From an uncultured Clostridium sp. (GTDB taxonomy: Bacteria > Bacillota > Clostridia > UBA1212 > UBA1255), in the NCBI GenBank assembly GCA_900555605.1, contig USLW01000165.1:1-5441 (forward strand): a stretch of DNA of 5,441 nucleotides, read 5' to 3'. How positions within the stretch are numbered: the stretch's first letter is position 1; the number at the start of each line of letters is the position of its first letter. The notes under the pieces are model-generated. The model did not search any database. It saw only the letters and a list, made by a program, of their open reading frames with translations, and was not told the DNA's origin. Shown one piece after another: positions 5,349 through 5,441 of this stretch. The translations under genes were made by a program, and so were the position numbers.

Positions 5349-5441
5349 ATGGTATGTACAAATTGCGGTAAAGTATTGGAGGACGGCAGCAAATTCTGTG
5401 TAAGCTGCGGCACCCCTGTCACGCAACAGCAGGCCCCCCAG
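5349..5441 (+). CDS. Zinc-ribbon protein, N-terminal fragment (runs off the right edge)
   Basis: The first 31 residues are visible. They form a double-CxxC zinc ribbon, C3-T-N-C6 and C17-V-S-C20, with the typical knuckle environment CGK and FCVSCGTPV, then a Gln/Pro-rich start of a linker (TQQQAPQ). This opening is common in Bacillota proteins where a short zinc ribbon precedes a linker and then membrane segments or other domains. The rest lies outside the window, so function cannot be assigned. The start at 5349 is supported by AGGAAAGGA (5331-5339), 9 nt upstream. An ATG at 5339 is in another frame and too close to the ribosome site. The gene is divergent from the esterase and has its own candidate promoter. 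Confidence 0.85.
   Translation, partial: MVCTNCGKVLEDGSKFCVSCGTPVTQQQAPQ

Overview
The window looks like chromosomal DNA of a low-to-mid GC Bacillota, most likely a gut-type Clostridia (Lachnospiraceae/Oscillospiraceae-like). This rests on the Rho architecture with a long low-complexity insert, an SGNH esterase of the GxDLY / GDSL_3 type, a tRNA-Glu with encoded CCA, purine-rich GGAGG ribosome binding sites and TTGACA/TATAAA-type promoters. The genus cannot be fixed from the sequence alone.

Layout. At the left edge is the 3' part of tRNA-Glu(UUC), reading rightward and ending at 58. It runs straight into a 23-bp-stem bidirectional terminator (58-111), which also faces the end of the leftward genes. 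Leftward genes fill 193-4967: a secreted, membrane-anchored PIG-L/LmbE-type deacetylase (193-1731), transcription termination factor Rho (1754-3583) and a cytoplasmic two-domain SGNH esterase (3828-4967). Rho and the deacetylase are 22 nt apart and look co-transcribed. The 244-nt gap between the esterase and rho holds a likely rho promoter. It also holds a 74-codon open stretch without a credible start, which I read as a possible decayed gene fragment, perhaps the N-terminus of a phosphatidylserine decarboxylase. I see no intrinsic terminator after the esterase, so readthrough into rho is possible.

The 381-nt gap 4968-5348 is a divergent control region. A strong leftward promoter (TTGACA-17-TATAAA) drives the esterase, and a weaker rightward promoter overlapping TGACA/TGTCA half-sites drives a zinc-ribbon protein that starts at 5349 and runs off the right edge.

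How the genes work together. Rho is a housekeeping RNA helicase. The two flanking enzymes both belong to families that often remove acetyl groups from sugars: an extracytoplasmic N-deacetylase and an intracellular O-acyl esterase. No sequence evidence links them beyond position. No mobile element, CRISPR array or obviously new defence system is present. The most noteworthy items are the prion-like/disordered insert in Rho, the rho-deacetylase pairing, the possible gene remnant in front of rho, and the repeat-rich divergent control region.
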